Source: an uncultured Bacillota bacterium | Lineage (GTDB): Bacteria > Bacillota > Clostridia > Oscillospirales > Oscillospiraceae | Length of the DNA stretch: 28,243 nt | Direction: 5' to 3' | NCBI GenBank assembly: GCA_947383275.1 | Contig: CANDCW010000029.1 | Location: 1-28,243, forward strand | In this document: positions 22,579 to 28,243 of the stretch, piece after piece | Numbering within the stretch: the stretch's first letter is position 1 | Layout of the letters: each line of letters opens with the position of its first letter | Notes under the pieces: model-generated | Told to the model about the DNA's origin: nothing | The model's input: only the letters and a program-made list of their open reading frames with translations | Databases searched by the model: none | Translations under genes and position numbers: made by a program

Positions 22579-23010
22579 TTATATTACATAATCGTTCCCG
22601 GTGTCACCCTGTTGGGTCAAATCAGCCACGGTGATACCGTCCAGATATTCGTTGATTACCTTATCCAAGCCCCTCCAAACAGGCAGTGTGCGGCACTCCG
22701 CTGCTCTGGGGCAGACCTCGGCATCCGCCTCCAGGCAGGCAACGGGGGCCAGAGAGTCCTCTGTCAACCGAAGAATTTCCCCAACGGTATATTGCTCCGG
22801 GGCGCGGGTCAGCTTATAGCCGCCTCCTTTCCCCCGGACGCCGGCAAGCAGCCTGGACTTCACCAGAATCTTGATGATGGCTTCCAAATATTTCTCTGAA
22901 ATTTCCTGCCGCTGGGCAATTCCTTTTAACGGAACATAGCCTTCTGTCGGATGTTCCGCAAGATCGGTCATGACCCGCAGCGCATATCTCCCTTTTGTAG
23001 AAATAAGCAT
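22579..23010 (-). CDS. Rrf2/IscR-family transcriptional regulator
   Basis: This 143-residue DNA-binding protein starts at ATG 23010 (minus), with GGAGGTG directly upstream on that strand; a longer upstream frame lacks support. The winged helix covers ~1-65 (MLISTKGRYALRVMTDLAEH, ISEKYLEAIIKILVKSRLL, GVRGKGGGYKLTR). Three Cys follow at 92, 100 and 106, where IscR has its Fe-S ligands (92, 98, 104), so it may sense Fe-S or cysteine status. CymR-type sulfur repressors of the same family usually lack them. It is divergent from cysK and close to metY. All three promoters carry a shared ACC-N13-GGT dyad, so it probably represses sulfur genes and itself. The exact effector is unknown. Confidence 0.88.
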   Translation of the reverse strand: MLISTKGRYALRVMTDLAEHPTEGYVPLKGIAQRQEISEKYLEAIIKILVKSRLLAGVRGKGGGYKLTRAPEQYTVGEILRLTEDSLAPVACLEADAEVCPRAAECRTLPVWRGLDKVINEYLDGITVADLTQQGDTGNDYVI

Positions 23011-23030
23011 AATACACCTCCACCAGCGAA

Positions 23031-23066
23031 TTAACCTATTATATAACATGGTAAATAGGAAATCAA
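23031..23066 (-). promoter_or_regulatory. rrf2 promoter with candidate autoregulatory operator
   Basis: Reading the minus strand, TTGATT (23066-23061) and TATAAT (23043-23038) are 17 bp apart. Across the -10 box lies TTAACC (23031-23036), then 13 bases, then GGTAAA (23050-23055), an interrupted palindrome with the same ACC-N13-GGT spacing as the cysK and metY sites. This fits negative autoregulation. No binding data exist here. Confidence 0.55.
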
Positions 23067-23088
23067 TCTTAAATTTTTTAAAACCCTA

Positions 23089-23117
23089 TTGACAAAGGAA
23101 GGGCAGCGGAATATAAT
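23089..23117 (+). promoter_or_regulatory. Consensus promoter of the cysK operon
   Basis: TTGACA (23089-23094), 17 bp, then TATAAT (23112-23117) is a perfect consensus promoter. It is divergent from the rrf2 promoter. A ~125-nt leader follows before cysK. Such a strong promoter would need a repressor for control, and a dyad lies four bases downstream. Confidence 0.75.
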
Positions 23118-23121
23118 CCAC

Positions 23122-23144
23122 ATAAACCCACTTGAAAAGTTGGT
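23122..23144 (+). promoter_or_regulatory. Candidate Rrf2 operator at the cysK start site
   Basis: ATAAACC (23122-23128), 11 bases, TTGGT (23140-23144) begins four bases after the -10 box, over the expected transcription start. ACCCACTT and AAGTTGGT form a dyad with one mismatch. The same ATAAACC-N11-TTGGT occurs at the identical place in the metY promoter. Confidence 0.6.
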
Positions 23145-23243
23145 ATAAAAATGGGCTATCCATCATACTTCCGATGTTACTGATTCAATTGTCCTGTTCC
23201 GGTTGAAGCTAATCAATAACATCTATGTAGGAGGAATCACATC

Positions 23244-23452
23244 ATGAGTAATATTTATACATCTGCCGATCAGCTGATCGGCAAGACCCCGTTGCTGGAG
23301 CTGACCCACATTGAAAACCAGGAGGCCTGAAAGCCCGCATCCTGGCCAAACTGGAGTATTTCAACCCCGCCGCCCACAAAGCCACCACCGGCCCGGAGAT
23401 CTGGGAGGACACCGGCGGCCGTTACCTCTCCAACCCGCTGTTTGCGGACTGA
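23244..23452 (+). pseudogene. cysK: Cysteine synthase, heavily deleted
   Basis: ATG 23244 (GGAGGAA upstream) gives MSNIYTSADQLIGKTPLLEL and THIENQEA, the normal N-terminus of O-acetylserine sulfhydrylase, then a stop. Restoring one G near 23325 continues as GLKARILAKLEYFNPA. The frame then jumps to HKATTGPEIWEDTGG, a mid-protein block, and again to RYLSNPLFAD and a stop, the usual C-terminus. About 300 residues are reduced to ~69, and the PLP Lys region after FNPA is missing. It is dead. It retains a strong promoter and ribosome site. Confidence 0.85.
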
Positions 23453-23750
23453 ACCTATGAAATTTCAAGGGCGGGGTCATCATGGACGTTACCACTCCGG
23501 AGCAGGCCAAGATTGCCGAGGGTGCGGGGGCCTGCGCCGAATCGCCGAGGGAGCGTCCATGATCTGCACCAAGGGCGAACCGGGCACGGGCGATGTCGTG
23601 CAGGCGGTACGTCATATGCGGGCCATGAACGCCGAAATCCGCCGGGTACAGAATTTGCGGGAGGCAGAACTGTCCGAGGACTTGGGCGAGGCCATGGTGG
23701 GCATCAATGAGAGCGAGATTGCCCTGCTGATGGCGAAACGGGGGAAGTAA
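23453..23750 (+). pseudogene. pdxS: Pyridoxal 5'-phosphate synthase lyase subunit, deleted
   Basis: From ~23470 one frame reads GGVIMDVTTPEQAKIAEGAG, the PdxS N-terminal block. At 23531-23540 it shifts frame into LRRIAEGASMICTKGEPGTG and VVQAVRHMRAMNAEIRRVQ, a central block. At ~23667 it joins AELSEDLGEAMVGINE and ALLMAKRGK, the C-terminus. PdxS is ~290 residues; about two thirds is gone, including the catalytic Lys regions. The neighbouring pdxT confirms the identity of the locus. Confidence 0.85.
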
Positions 23751-23751
23751 G

Positions 23752-24335
23752 ATGACCGTTGCCGTTTTGGCCCTCCAGGGGGCTTTCGCGGAGCACGCCG
23801 CCATGCTGGATCGGCTGGGGCGGAGCACTTTGAGATTCGCCAGTTCCGGGATCTGGAATGTCCCTTTGATGGTTTAATTCTCCCCGGCGGTGAGAGTACC
23901 GTTATGGGAAAGCTACTGCGGGATTTGGAGCTGTTCCAGCCCCTGAGGGAACGGATTCAGGCGGGACTTCCCGTCTTTGGCACCTGCGCGGGACTCATTC
24001 TCCTGGCGAAAGAGGTGGATGGCGGCGTCCCCTGCTTGGCCACGATGGATATTGCGGTAAAACGCAACGCCTACGGGCGGCAGCTGGGTAGCTTTTACAC
24101 GGAATCGGACTTTTGGGAGATTGGCAGCGTTCCCATGACCTTTATTCGCGCACCCTATATCGCGTCCGTCTCCGGCAGAGTCCAAGCTCTAGCCAGTGTG
24201 GACGGAAAGATTGTGGCGGCCCGGCAGGAAAACCAACTGGTGACCGCCTTTCACCCGGAACTGAATGATGACCCGCGAGTACACCGCTATTTTCTGGAGA
24301 TGATCGCCGCGCAGAAGAGGAGGAGAGCGTTATGA
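23752..24335 (+). pseudogene. pdxT: PLP synthase glutaminase subunit, single frameshift
   Basis: ATG 23752 gives MTVAVLALQGAFAEHAAMLD and RLG, then loses frame at the GGGG run 23817-23820. Adding one G restores AEHFEIRQFRDLECPFDG and LILPGGESTVMGKLLRDLEL. The nucleophile follows in VFGTCAGLILLAK, then NAYGRQLGSFYTESDF and the His-Glu pair in TAFHPELNDD. Except for the missing base the gene is full length and all catalytic residues are present. It could be a recent mutation or a sequence error. PdxT supplies ammonia to PdxS, whose gene next door is destroyed. Overlaps the next gene by ATGA. Confidence 0.87.
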
Positions 24336-25215
24336 CGCCGTCACCCGGAATATAGGACCTCTCCATTGAGCAGGAATTTGAGTGGTTCCACCGGCATCCG
24401 GAACTGGCTTTTGAGGAATTTGAAACCTCGAAACACATCAAGGAGATTCTGTCGGGCCTAGCAGGTGTAGAGCTGCTGGACCTGGGGCTGCCCACCGGGG
24501 CTTTAGCGAAGATCACCGGCGATCCTCACGGACCGGTGATTGCCCTTCGGGCGGATATTGACGCCCTGCCCATCACGGAGGAGAACGGTCTGCCCTATGC
24601 TTCGCAGATGCCGGGGCGGATGCACGCCTGCGGTCACGACTTTCACACCGTCGCCCTGCTTGGCGCGGCGGAACTGCTGGCACGGCGGAGACAAGCGCTG
24701 CCCGGCACAGTGGTGCTGCTGTTTCAGCCGGCGGAGGAGGTAGCCCACTGGACGCCGCCGTGGTCAGCGTGACTAGGTTCACGTCCGGAAGCACTTGGAA
24801 CGTCATCCCTGGCAGCGTGGAGCTGGAGGGTACAGTTCGCAGCTTTGCTCCGGAAGTCCGGCAGACTGTGTTGGATGCCATGGAGCGGCAGGTCAACTCC
24901 TTGGAGGCAGAGGGATATCAGGTTGATTTTCAGTGGCTGCCCGGATGCCCGGCCAGCAATAATGACACGGCCCTGGCAGAGCTGATCCGGCAGACCGCAG
25001 AGAAAGCGGGCTTTCAAGCGGTTCCGCAGAAAGCCAACATGGGCGGGGAGGACTTTGCCTGCTACCAACAACAGATCCCCGGCGCGCTGTTCCATGTGGG
25101 CGTTGGAGGCCGGTATCCGATTCACAATACCCGCTTTGCGGCGGAGGAAGCCGCTTTGGCTCCGACCGCCGGTCTTCTGGCGGACATTGCCGCAGCGGCG
25201 CTGTCCCGCCTGTGA
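24332..25215 (+). pseudogene. M20-family amidohydrolase, nonsense mutation and deletion
   Basis: ATG 24332 (AGGAGG at 24317-24322) is followed by an in-frame TAG at 24353-24355. Read through, the frame gives EFEWFHRHPELAFEEFETSK, IALRADIDALPITEENGLPY, the metal ligands MHACGHDFHTVALL and VVLLFQPAEE. At about 24745 it shifts frame to DAAVVSVTRFTSGSTWNVIP, NMGGEDFACYQQQIPGA and the C-terminal PIHNTRFAAEEAALAP. The dimerisation-domain half between QPAEE and DAAVV (~100 residues in relatives, from memory) is lost. Relatives hydrolyse N-acyl amino acids such as acyl-cysteine, fitting a sulfur operon, but this copy is dead. Confidence 0.83.
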
Positions 25216-25235
25216 AAAAATTTAAAAAATGGCTA

Positions 25236-25264
25236 TTGACATGGCGTATCTCTCATGCTATAAT
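25236..25264 (+). promoter_or_regulatory. Consensus promoter of metY
   Basis: TTGACA (25236-25241), 17 bp, TATAAT (25259-25264): a perfect consensus promoter just after the M20 remnant. It gives a leader of ~265 nt before the metY start. Confidence 0.75.
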
Positions 25265-25268
25265 TCCA

Positions 25269-25291
25269 ATAAACCAAGTAAGATTGTTGGT
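25269..25291 (+). promoter_or_regulatory. Candidate Rrf2 operator at the metY start site
   Basis: ATAAACC (25269-25275), 11 bases, TTGGT (25287-25291) begins four bases after the -10 box, exactly as at cysK. The shared half-sites and spacing, with different intervening bases, indicate a protein site rather than recent duplication of the whole promoter. Confidence 0.6.
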
Positions 25292-25319
25292 TATACTGAC
25301 ATAAGGAGGGTGACCGGGA

Positions 25320-25430
25320 ATGAACGCCTATTTTCAGAAGCTTCTGCGCAGCAATTTCCGCTGTGGACGAATGTTGTACTCCTGGACTGTCGAGATAGCC
25401 GGGCGTTTCGGTGCGCCCTCGTTCACTTGA
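25320..25430 (+). CDS. 36-residue leader peptide of metY (candidate)
   Basis: ATG 25320 has AAGGAGG (25303-25309) ten bases upstream. The peptide begins MNAYFQKLLRSNFRCGRMLY and ends at TGA 25428-25430. It has one Cys codon (15) and one internal Met (18). Codons 21-24 contain the strand that can pair with the 5' arm of the downstream terminator. It resembles no protein I know. It is most likely a regulatory uORF whose translation reports on cysteine or methionine supply; a gene remnant is the alternative. Confidence 0.5.
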   Translation: MNAYFQKLLRSNFRCGRMLYSWTVEIAGRFGAPSFT

Positions 25431-25465
25431 ACTGTTTACTGAGTGGACCTCTTTTTGGCTATACG

Positions 25466-25502
25466 CAGTCCGGGAGCATCAGCAGCTGTCCCGGATTTCT
25501 TT
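25466..25502 (+). terminator. Attenuator hairpin in the metY leader
   Basis: TCCGGGA (25469-25475) and TCCCGGA (25489-25495) form a perfect 7-bp stem followed by TTTCTTT. CAGTCCGGGA (25466-25475) can instead pair with TCCTGGACTG (25380-25389) inside the leader ORF, 10 bp with one G-U. This would block the hairpin. The arrangement is a terminator/antiterminator switch about 40 nt before metY. Confidence 0.5.
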
Positions 25503-25535
25503 ATGCCCATAAAAATTTAAAAAAGAGGTATCATC

Positions 25536-26822
25536 ATGAGCAATTATAAATTTGAGACCCTTCAGCTCCACGTCGGCCAGGAGCAGCCCGACCCCGCCAC
25601 TGACGCCCGGGCGGTGCCCATCTACCAGACCACTTCCTATGTGTTTCGCAACTCTGCCCACGCCGCCGCCCGGTTCGGTTTGGCGGACGCCGGGAACATT
25701 TATGGCCGGCTGACCAATTCCACCCAGGACGTGCTGGAAAAGCGGCTTGCCGCCCTGGAGGGAGGCGTTGCGGCGCTGGCGCTGGCCTCCGGCGCGGCAG
25801 CAATTACCTATACCATTCAGGCATTGGCCCAGGCTGGCGATCATATCGTGGCCCAGAAGACCATCTATGGCGGCAGCTACAACCTGCTGGCCCACACCCT
25901 GCCCCAGTTCGGGGTAGAAACCACATTTGTGGATGCCCATGACCTGGAGGCTATCGTCGCCGCCATCCAGCCCAATACCAAGGCCATCTATCTGGAGACC
26001 CTGGGCAACCCCAACAGCGACATTCCCGACATCGACGCCATTGCGGAAATCGCCCACGCCCACAGTCTTCCCTTGGTCATCGACAACACCTTCGGCACGC
26101 CCTATCTCATCCGTCCCATCGAGCACGGGGCGGACATCGTGGTTCATTCCGCCACCAAATTTATCGGCGGCCACGGCACCACCCTGGGCGGTATTATCGT
26201 GGACAGCGGCAAGTTTGACTGGAAGGCCAGCGGGAAGTATAAGCCCATCGCCGAGGCCAACCCCAGCTATCACGGGGTCAGTTTTGTGGATGCTGCCGGT
26301 CCCGCCGCTTTCGTCACCTACATCCGGGCCATCCTCCTCCGGGACACCGGGGCCACCATTTCCCCCTTCAACGCCTTCTTGCTCCTCCAGGGGGTGGAAA
26401 CCCTGTCCCTGCGGCTGGAGCGCCACGCCGAAAACACCAAAAAGGTAGTGGAGTTCCTAGCGAACCATCCCCAGGTGGAGAAGGTCAACCACCCCTCTCT
26501 GCCGAACCACCCGGATCACGTCTTGTATGAGAAGTACTTTCCCAACGGGGGCGCGTCCATCTTCACCTTTGAGATTAAGGGCGGGCAGAAAGAGGCCCAT
26601 AAGTTCATCGACAGTTTGGAGATCTTCTCCCTGCTGGCCAACGTGGCGGATGTGAAGTCCCTGGTCATCCACCCCGCCACCACTACCCACTCCCAGCTCT
26701 CCCCCGAGGAGCTGCTGGACCAGGGCATACGCCCCAACACCATCCGCCTGTCCATCGGCACGGAGCACATCGACGACATCATCGCCGACCTGGAACATGG
26801 TTTCGCCGCCGTCGCTTCATAA
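25536..26822 (+). CDS. metY: O-acetylhomoserine sulfhydrylase / Cys-Met metabolism PLP enzyme
   Basis: This 428-residue PLP enzyme converts O-acetylhomoserine and sulfide (or methanethiol) to homocysteine (or methionine). Marks of the MetY branch are the start YKFETLQLHVGQEQPDPATD, followed by VPIYQTTSYVFRNSAHAA, YGRLTNSTQDVLEKRLAALE, VIDNTFGTPYLIRPIEHGAD and the PLP Lys in VVHSATKFIGGHGTTLGG (K208). The end, IRPNTIRLSIGTEHIDDIIA, and the long mid-insert are also typical of OAH sulfhydrylases rather than cystathionine lyases. AGAGGT precedes ATG 25536. It is intact, unlike the adjacent cysK, and with it shares operator and promoter design. It may now carry sulfide assimilation at this locus. 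Confidence 0.92.
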   Translation: MSNYKFETLQLHVGQEQPDPATDARAVPIYQTTSYVFRNSAHAAARFGLADAGNIYGRLTNSTQDVLEKRLAALEGGVAALALASGAAAITYTIQALAQAGDHIVAQKTIYGGSYNLLAHTLPQFGVETTFVDAHDLEAIVAAIQPNTKAIYLETLGNPNSDIPDIDAIAEIAHAHSLPLVIDNTFGTPYLIRPIEHGADIVVHSATKFIGGHGTTLGGIIVDSGKFDWKASGKYKPIAEANPSYHGVSFVDAAGPAAFVTYIRAILLRDTGATISPFNAFLLLQGVETLSLRLERHAENTKKVVEFLANHPQVEKVNHPSLPNHPDHVLYEKYFPNGGASIFTFEIKGGQKEAHKFIDSLEIFSLLANVADVKSLVIHPATTTHSQLSPEELLDQGIRPNTIRLSIGTEHIDDIIADLEHGFAAVAS

Positions 26823-26836
26823 TACGGCAGCAAAAC

Positions 26837-26863
26837 AGCCGCTCGATTAAGAGCGGCTATTTT
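26837..26863 (+). terminator. Intrinsic terminator after metY
   Basis: AGCCGCTC (26837-26844), a GATTAA loop, and GAGCGGCT (26851-26858) form a perfect 8-bp stem followed by ATTTTG. It lies 15 bases after the metY stop and ends that transcription unit. Confidence 0.85.
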
Positions 26864-26925
26864 GTGCTGTTATAGCAAGTAAAATTTTTACAGCCCTGGA
26901 AAGTTGTTTTTATACAAATCGTCTC

Positions 26926-26953
26926 TTGTAAATTTGAAGAAAGAAGCTATGAT
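26926..26953 (+). promoter_or_regulatory. Probable promoter of the antiporter gene
   Basis: TTGTAA (26926-26931) and TATGAT (26948-26953) are 16 bp apart in an AT-rich gap between the metY terminator and the next start codon. The -35 box is weak. Confidence 0.4.
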
Positions 26954-26993
26954 AGCCTTGCATTGATTCTATGTGTTTAAGGAGGAACCGCTT

Positions 26994-28243
26994 ATGTCCT
27001 ATCACTATTTGTTGGATCTGGCGTTGATTTTATTGAGTACCAAGGTGTTGGGAATCGCTACGGGAAAATTTCAAATGCCGCGGGTGGTGGGCGCACTGCT
27101 GGCCGGGCTGATTCTGGGGCCCGCAGCGCTGAATATTTTGTCGGAAACCGCATTTCTTTCCCAGCTCAGCGAACTGGGTGTGATCGTAATTCTTTTTACT
27201 GCCGGAATGGGCACCGATCTGCGGGAGCTGCGGAGCGCCGGAAAAGCGGGCTTTCTGGTAGCGCTGTGCGGCGTGCTGGTGCCCATGCTTATGGGTACGG
27301 GCTTTGGCTGGATGGCGGGGAGGCTGGGCTGGCTGCCGGATAACACCCTACTGGAAAACATCTTCCTAGGTACTGTACTGACCGCCACTTCTGTGAGTAT
27401 CACCGTGGAGACTCTCAAGGAGTTAGGACGCTTGGATACCCACGTCGGCAGTACGATCTTGGCCGCCGCCCTCATTGATGATGTGCTGGGCCTGGTTGCC
27501 CTGACGGTGGTATCCAGCATGGCGGGAGGCGGAAGCGGTCTGCTGCTGGTACTGCTGAAGATCGTCCTGTTTTTTGCCTTTGCCATTGTTGCCGCCTGTG
27601 GAGGTATCTGGCTGTTTCGCCAGATGATCGCGCACGCCCATCAGAAGAACCTCCGGCGCTATCCGGTCTTTGCCTTTGTGCTCTGTCTGCTGCTGGCCTA
27701 CTGTGCGGAGGAATTTTTCGGCGTGGCCGATATCATTGGCGCCTTTGCCGCCGGCTTGGTGGTAGCTTGCACCCCCAAGGCCGACTACATCCGCTCGAAA
27801 TTTGAACCCCTGAGCTATCTGCTGCTGACTCCGGTATTTTTCGCGGGGATTGGAATCAAGGTAGAACTGCCCCAGTTGAACGGAAGTCTGATTGCGTTCT
27901 CTCTGCTGCTGCTGGCCGTGGCGATTTTGTCGAAAGTGACTGGCTGCGGTCTGGGCGCCAGGCTGTGTGGCTTTGACGGGGCAGAAAGTCTCCAGATAGG
28001 CGCCGGTATGGCCTGCCGGGGAGAGGTGGCCCTGATTGTGGCCAACCGGGGGCTGTCTATGGGAGTGCTCAGCCAGGCCATGATGACGCCTATCGTCATT
28101 ACTGTGGTAGGCTGCGCGGTTCTGACGCCGGTTCTGTTGAAGCTGTGCTTCAGCGGGCAGGCCAAGGGAGCGGCGGCCAGCAGCACCATTGCCGACCGCT
28201 ACCATAAGGCCGAGCAGCTGGAGCTGATGTCTGATGAAATGTT
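26994..28243 (+). CDS. Cation:proton antiporter, CPA2/KefB-type (3' end beyond window)
   Basis: ATG 26994 follows AAGGAGG. The visible 416 codons encode a membrane protein with about 11-12 hydrophobic segments. Family marks are MPRVVGALLAGLILGPAALN, ELGVIVILFTAGMGTDLREL, TVLTATSVSITVETLKELG, the ion-binding Asp pair in AALIDDVLGL (D162-D163), DIIGAFAAGLVVACTPKADY and CRGEVALIVANRG. These fit Na+/H+ or K+/H+ antiporters of the CPA2 superfamily. After the last helix a soluble tail begins (STIADRYHKAEQLE) and is cut by the window edge, so a C-terminal regulatory domain cannot be judged. It has no evident link to the sulfur or cobalamin genes. Confidence 0.88.
   Translation, partial: MSYHYLLDLALILLSTKVLGIATGKFQMPRVVGALLAGLILGPAALNILSETAFLSQLSELGVIVILFTAGMGTDLRELRSAGKAGFLVALCGVLVPMLMGTGFGWMAGRLGWLPDNTLLENIFLGTVLTATSVSITVETLKELGRLDTHVGSTILAAALIDDVLGLVALTVVSSMAGGGSGLLLVLLKIVLFFAFAIVAACGGIWLFRQMIAHAHQKNLRRYPVFAFVLCLLLAYCAEEFFGVADIIGAFAAGLVVACTPKADYIRSKFEPLSYLLLTPVFFAGIGIKVELPQLNGSLIAFSLLLLAVAILSKVTGCGLGARLCGFDGAESLQIGAGMACRGEVALIVANRGLSMGVLSQAMMTPIVITVVGCAVLTPVLLKLCFSGQAKGAAASSTIADRYHKAEQLELMSDEM

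Noticed and set aside
22425..22634. Short plus-strand ORF after the C39-like gene
   Set aside because: It is Pro/Arg-rich, runs through the convergent hairpin and into the minus-strand regulator gene, and looks like chance.
23191..23214. TTCAA/TTGAA hairpin in the cysK leader as an attenuator
   Set aside because: The stem is short and AT-rich, and no T-tract follows it.
25229..25549. 106-residue plus-strand ORF between the M20 remnant and metY
   Set aside because: It crosses the promoter, operator and attenuator, has no ribosome site at its start and no protein-like pattern; the 25320 leader ORF is better supported.
1..28243. CRISPR arrays, tRNA or rRNA genes, complete insertion sequences with terminal repeats
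   Set aside because: I looked for repeat-spacer patterns, cloverleaf ends and inverted terminal repeats by eye and found none that hold up.

Overview
The window reads as chromosomal DNA of a GC-rich, strictly anaerobic gut Firmicute, most likely an Oscillospirales/Oscillospiraceae relative (Flavonifractor-like). The basis is strong AGGAGG ribosome sites, sigma-70 type -35/-10 boxes with 17-bp spacers, Gram-positive lipoproteins, the oxygen-independent (CbiD/CbiG/CbiK) cobalamin route and GC-rich codon use. The assignment is inference.

Layout. (1) Positions 1-1773 hold mobile-element debris: a gutted large serine recombinase and an apparently complete tyrosine recombinase, both visibly less GC-rich than what follows. 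(2) Positions 1860-2188 hold a promoter and a small Cys-rich metal-binding protein. (3) Positions 2196-20892 hold one very long, tightly overlapped cobalamin operon. It has a consensus promoter, a cobalamin riboswitch and an intrinsic terminator, followed by about 20 genes: lipoprotein CbiK chelatase, an unassigned duplicated-domain lipoprotein, BtuF-like binding protein, BtuC-like permease, an ABC-ATPase/CbiD fusion, CbiF, CbiG, CbiH, CbiJ, CbiET, CbiA, CobT, CobU, CobS, a second short CobU-like protein, CobC-like phosphatase, CbiB, CobD, a CbiP lacking its glutaminase core, and CbiC. Together they cover cobalt insertion, most corrin-ring steps, side-chain amidation, the aminopropanol arm and nucleotide-loop assembly. 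CbiL, the uroporphyrinogen III to sirohydrochlorin enzymes, a corrinoid adenosyltransferase and a CbiMNQO cobalt importer are not in the window.

(4) Positions 20893-22578 are a decayed patch: a minus-strand remnant, a 5'-truncated class II glutamine amidotransferase, a TcdA/ThiF-like stub, a C39-like peptidase with a changed catalytic His, and a convergent hairpin. (5) Positions 22579-26863 form a sulfur-metabolism locus. A minus-strand Rrf2/IscR-type regulator is divergent from a wrecked cysK-pdxS-pdxT-M20 peptidase operon, and an intact metY-like gene follows. The promoters of rrf2, cysK and metY share an ACC-N13-GGT dyad placed on or just after the -10 box, which points to one local Rrf2 regulon. 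The metY leader also carries a 36-codon ORF and mutually exclusive hairpins that look like a transcription attenuator. (6) Positions 26926-28243 hold a promoter and a CPA2-type cation/proton antiporter cut by the window edge.

The most interesting items are the ABC-CbiD fusion, the extracytoplasmic CbiK plus unknown lipoprotein next to a BtuFCD-type importer, the glutaminase-less CbiP, the three-site Rrf2 operator set, the metY attenuator, and a run of genes damaged by internal deletions that appear to have short repeats at their junctions.
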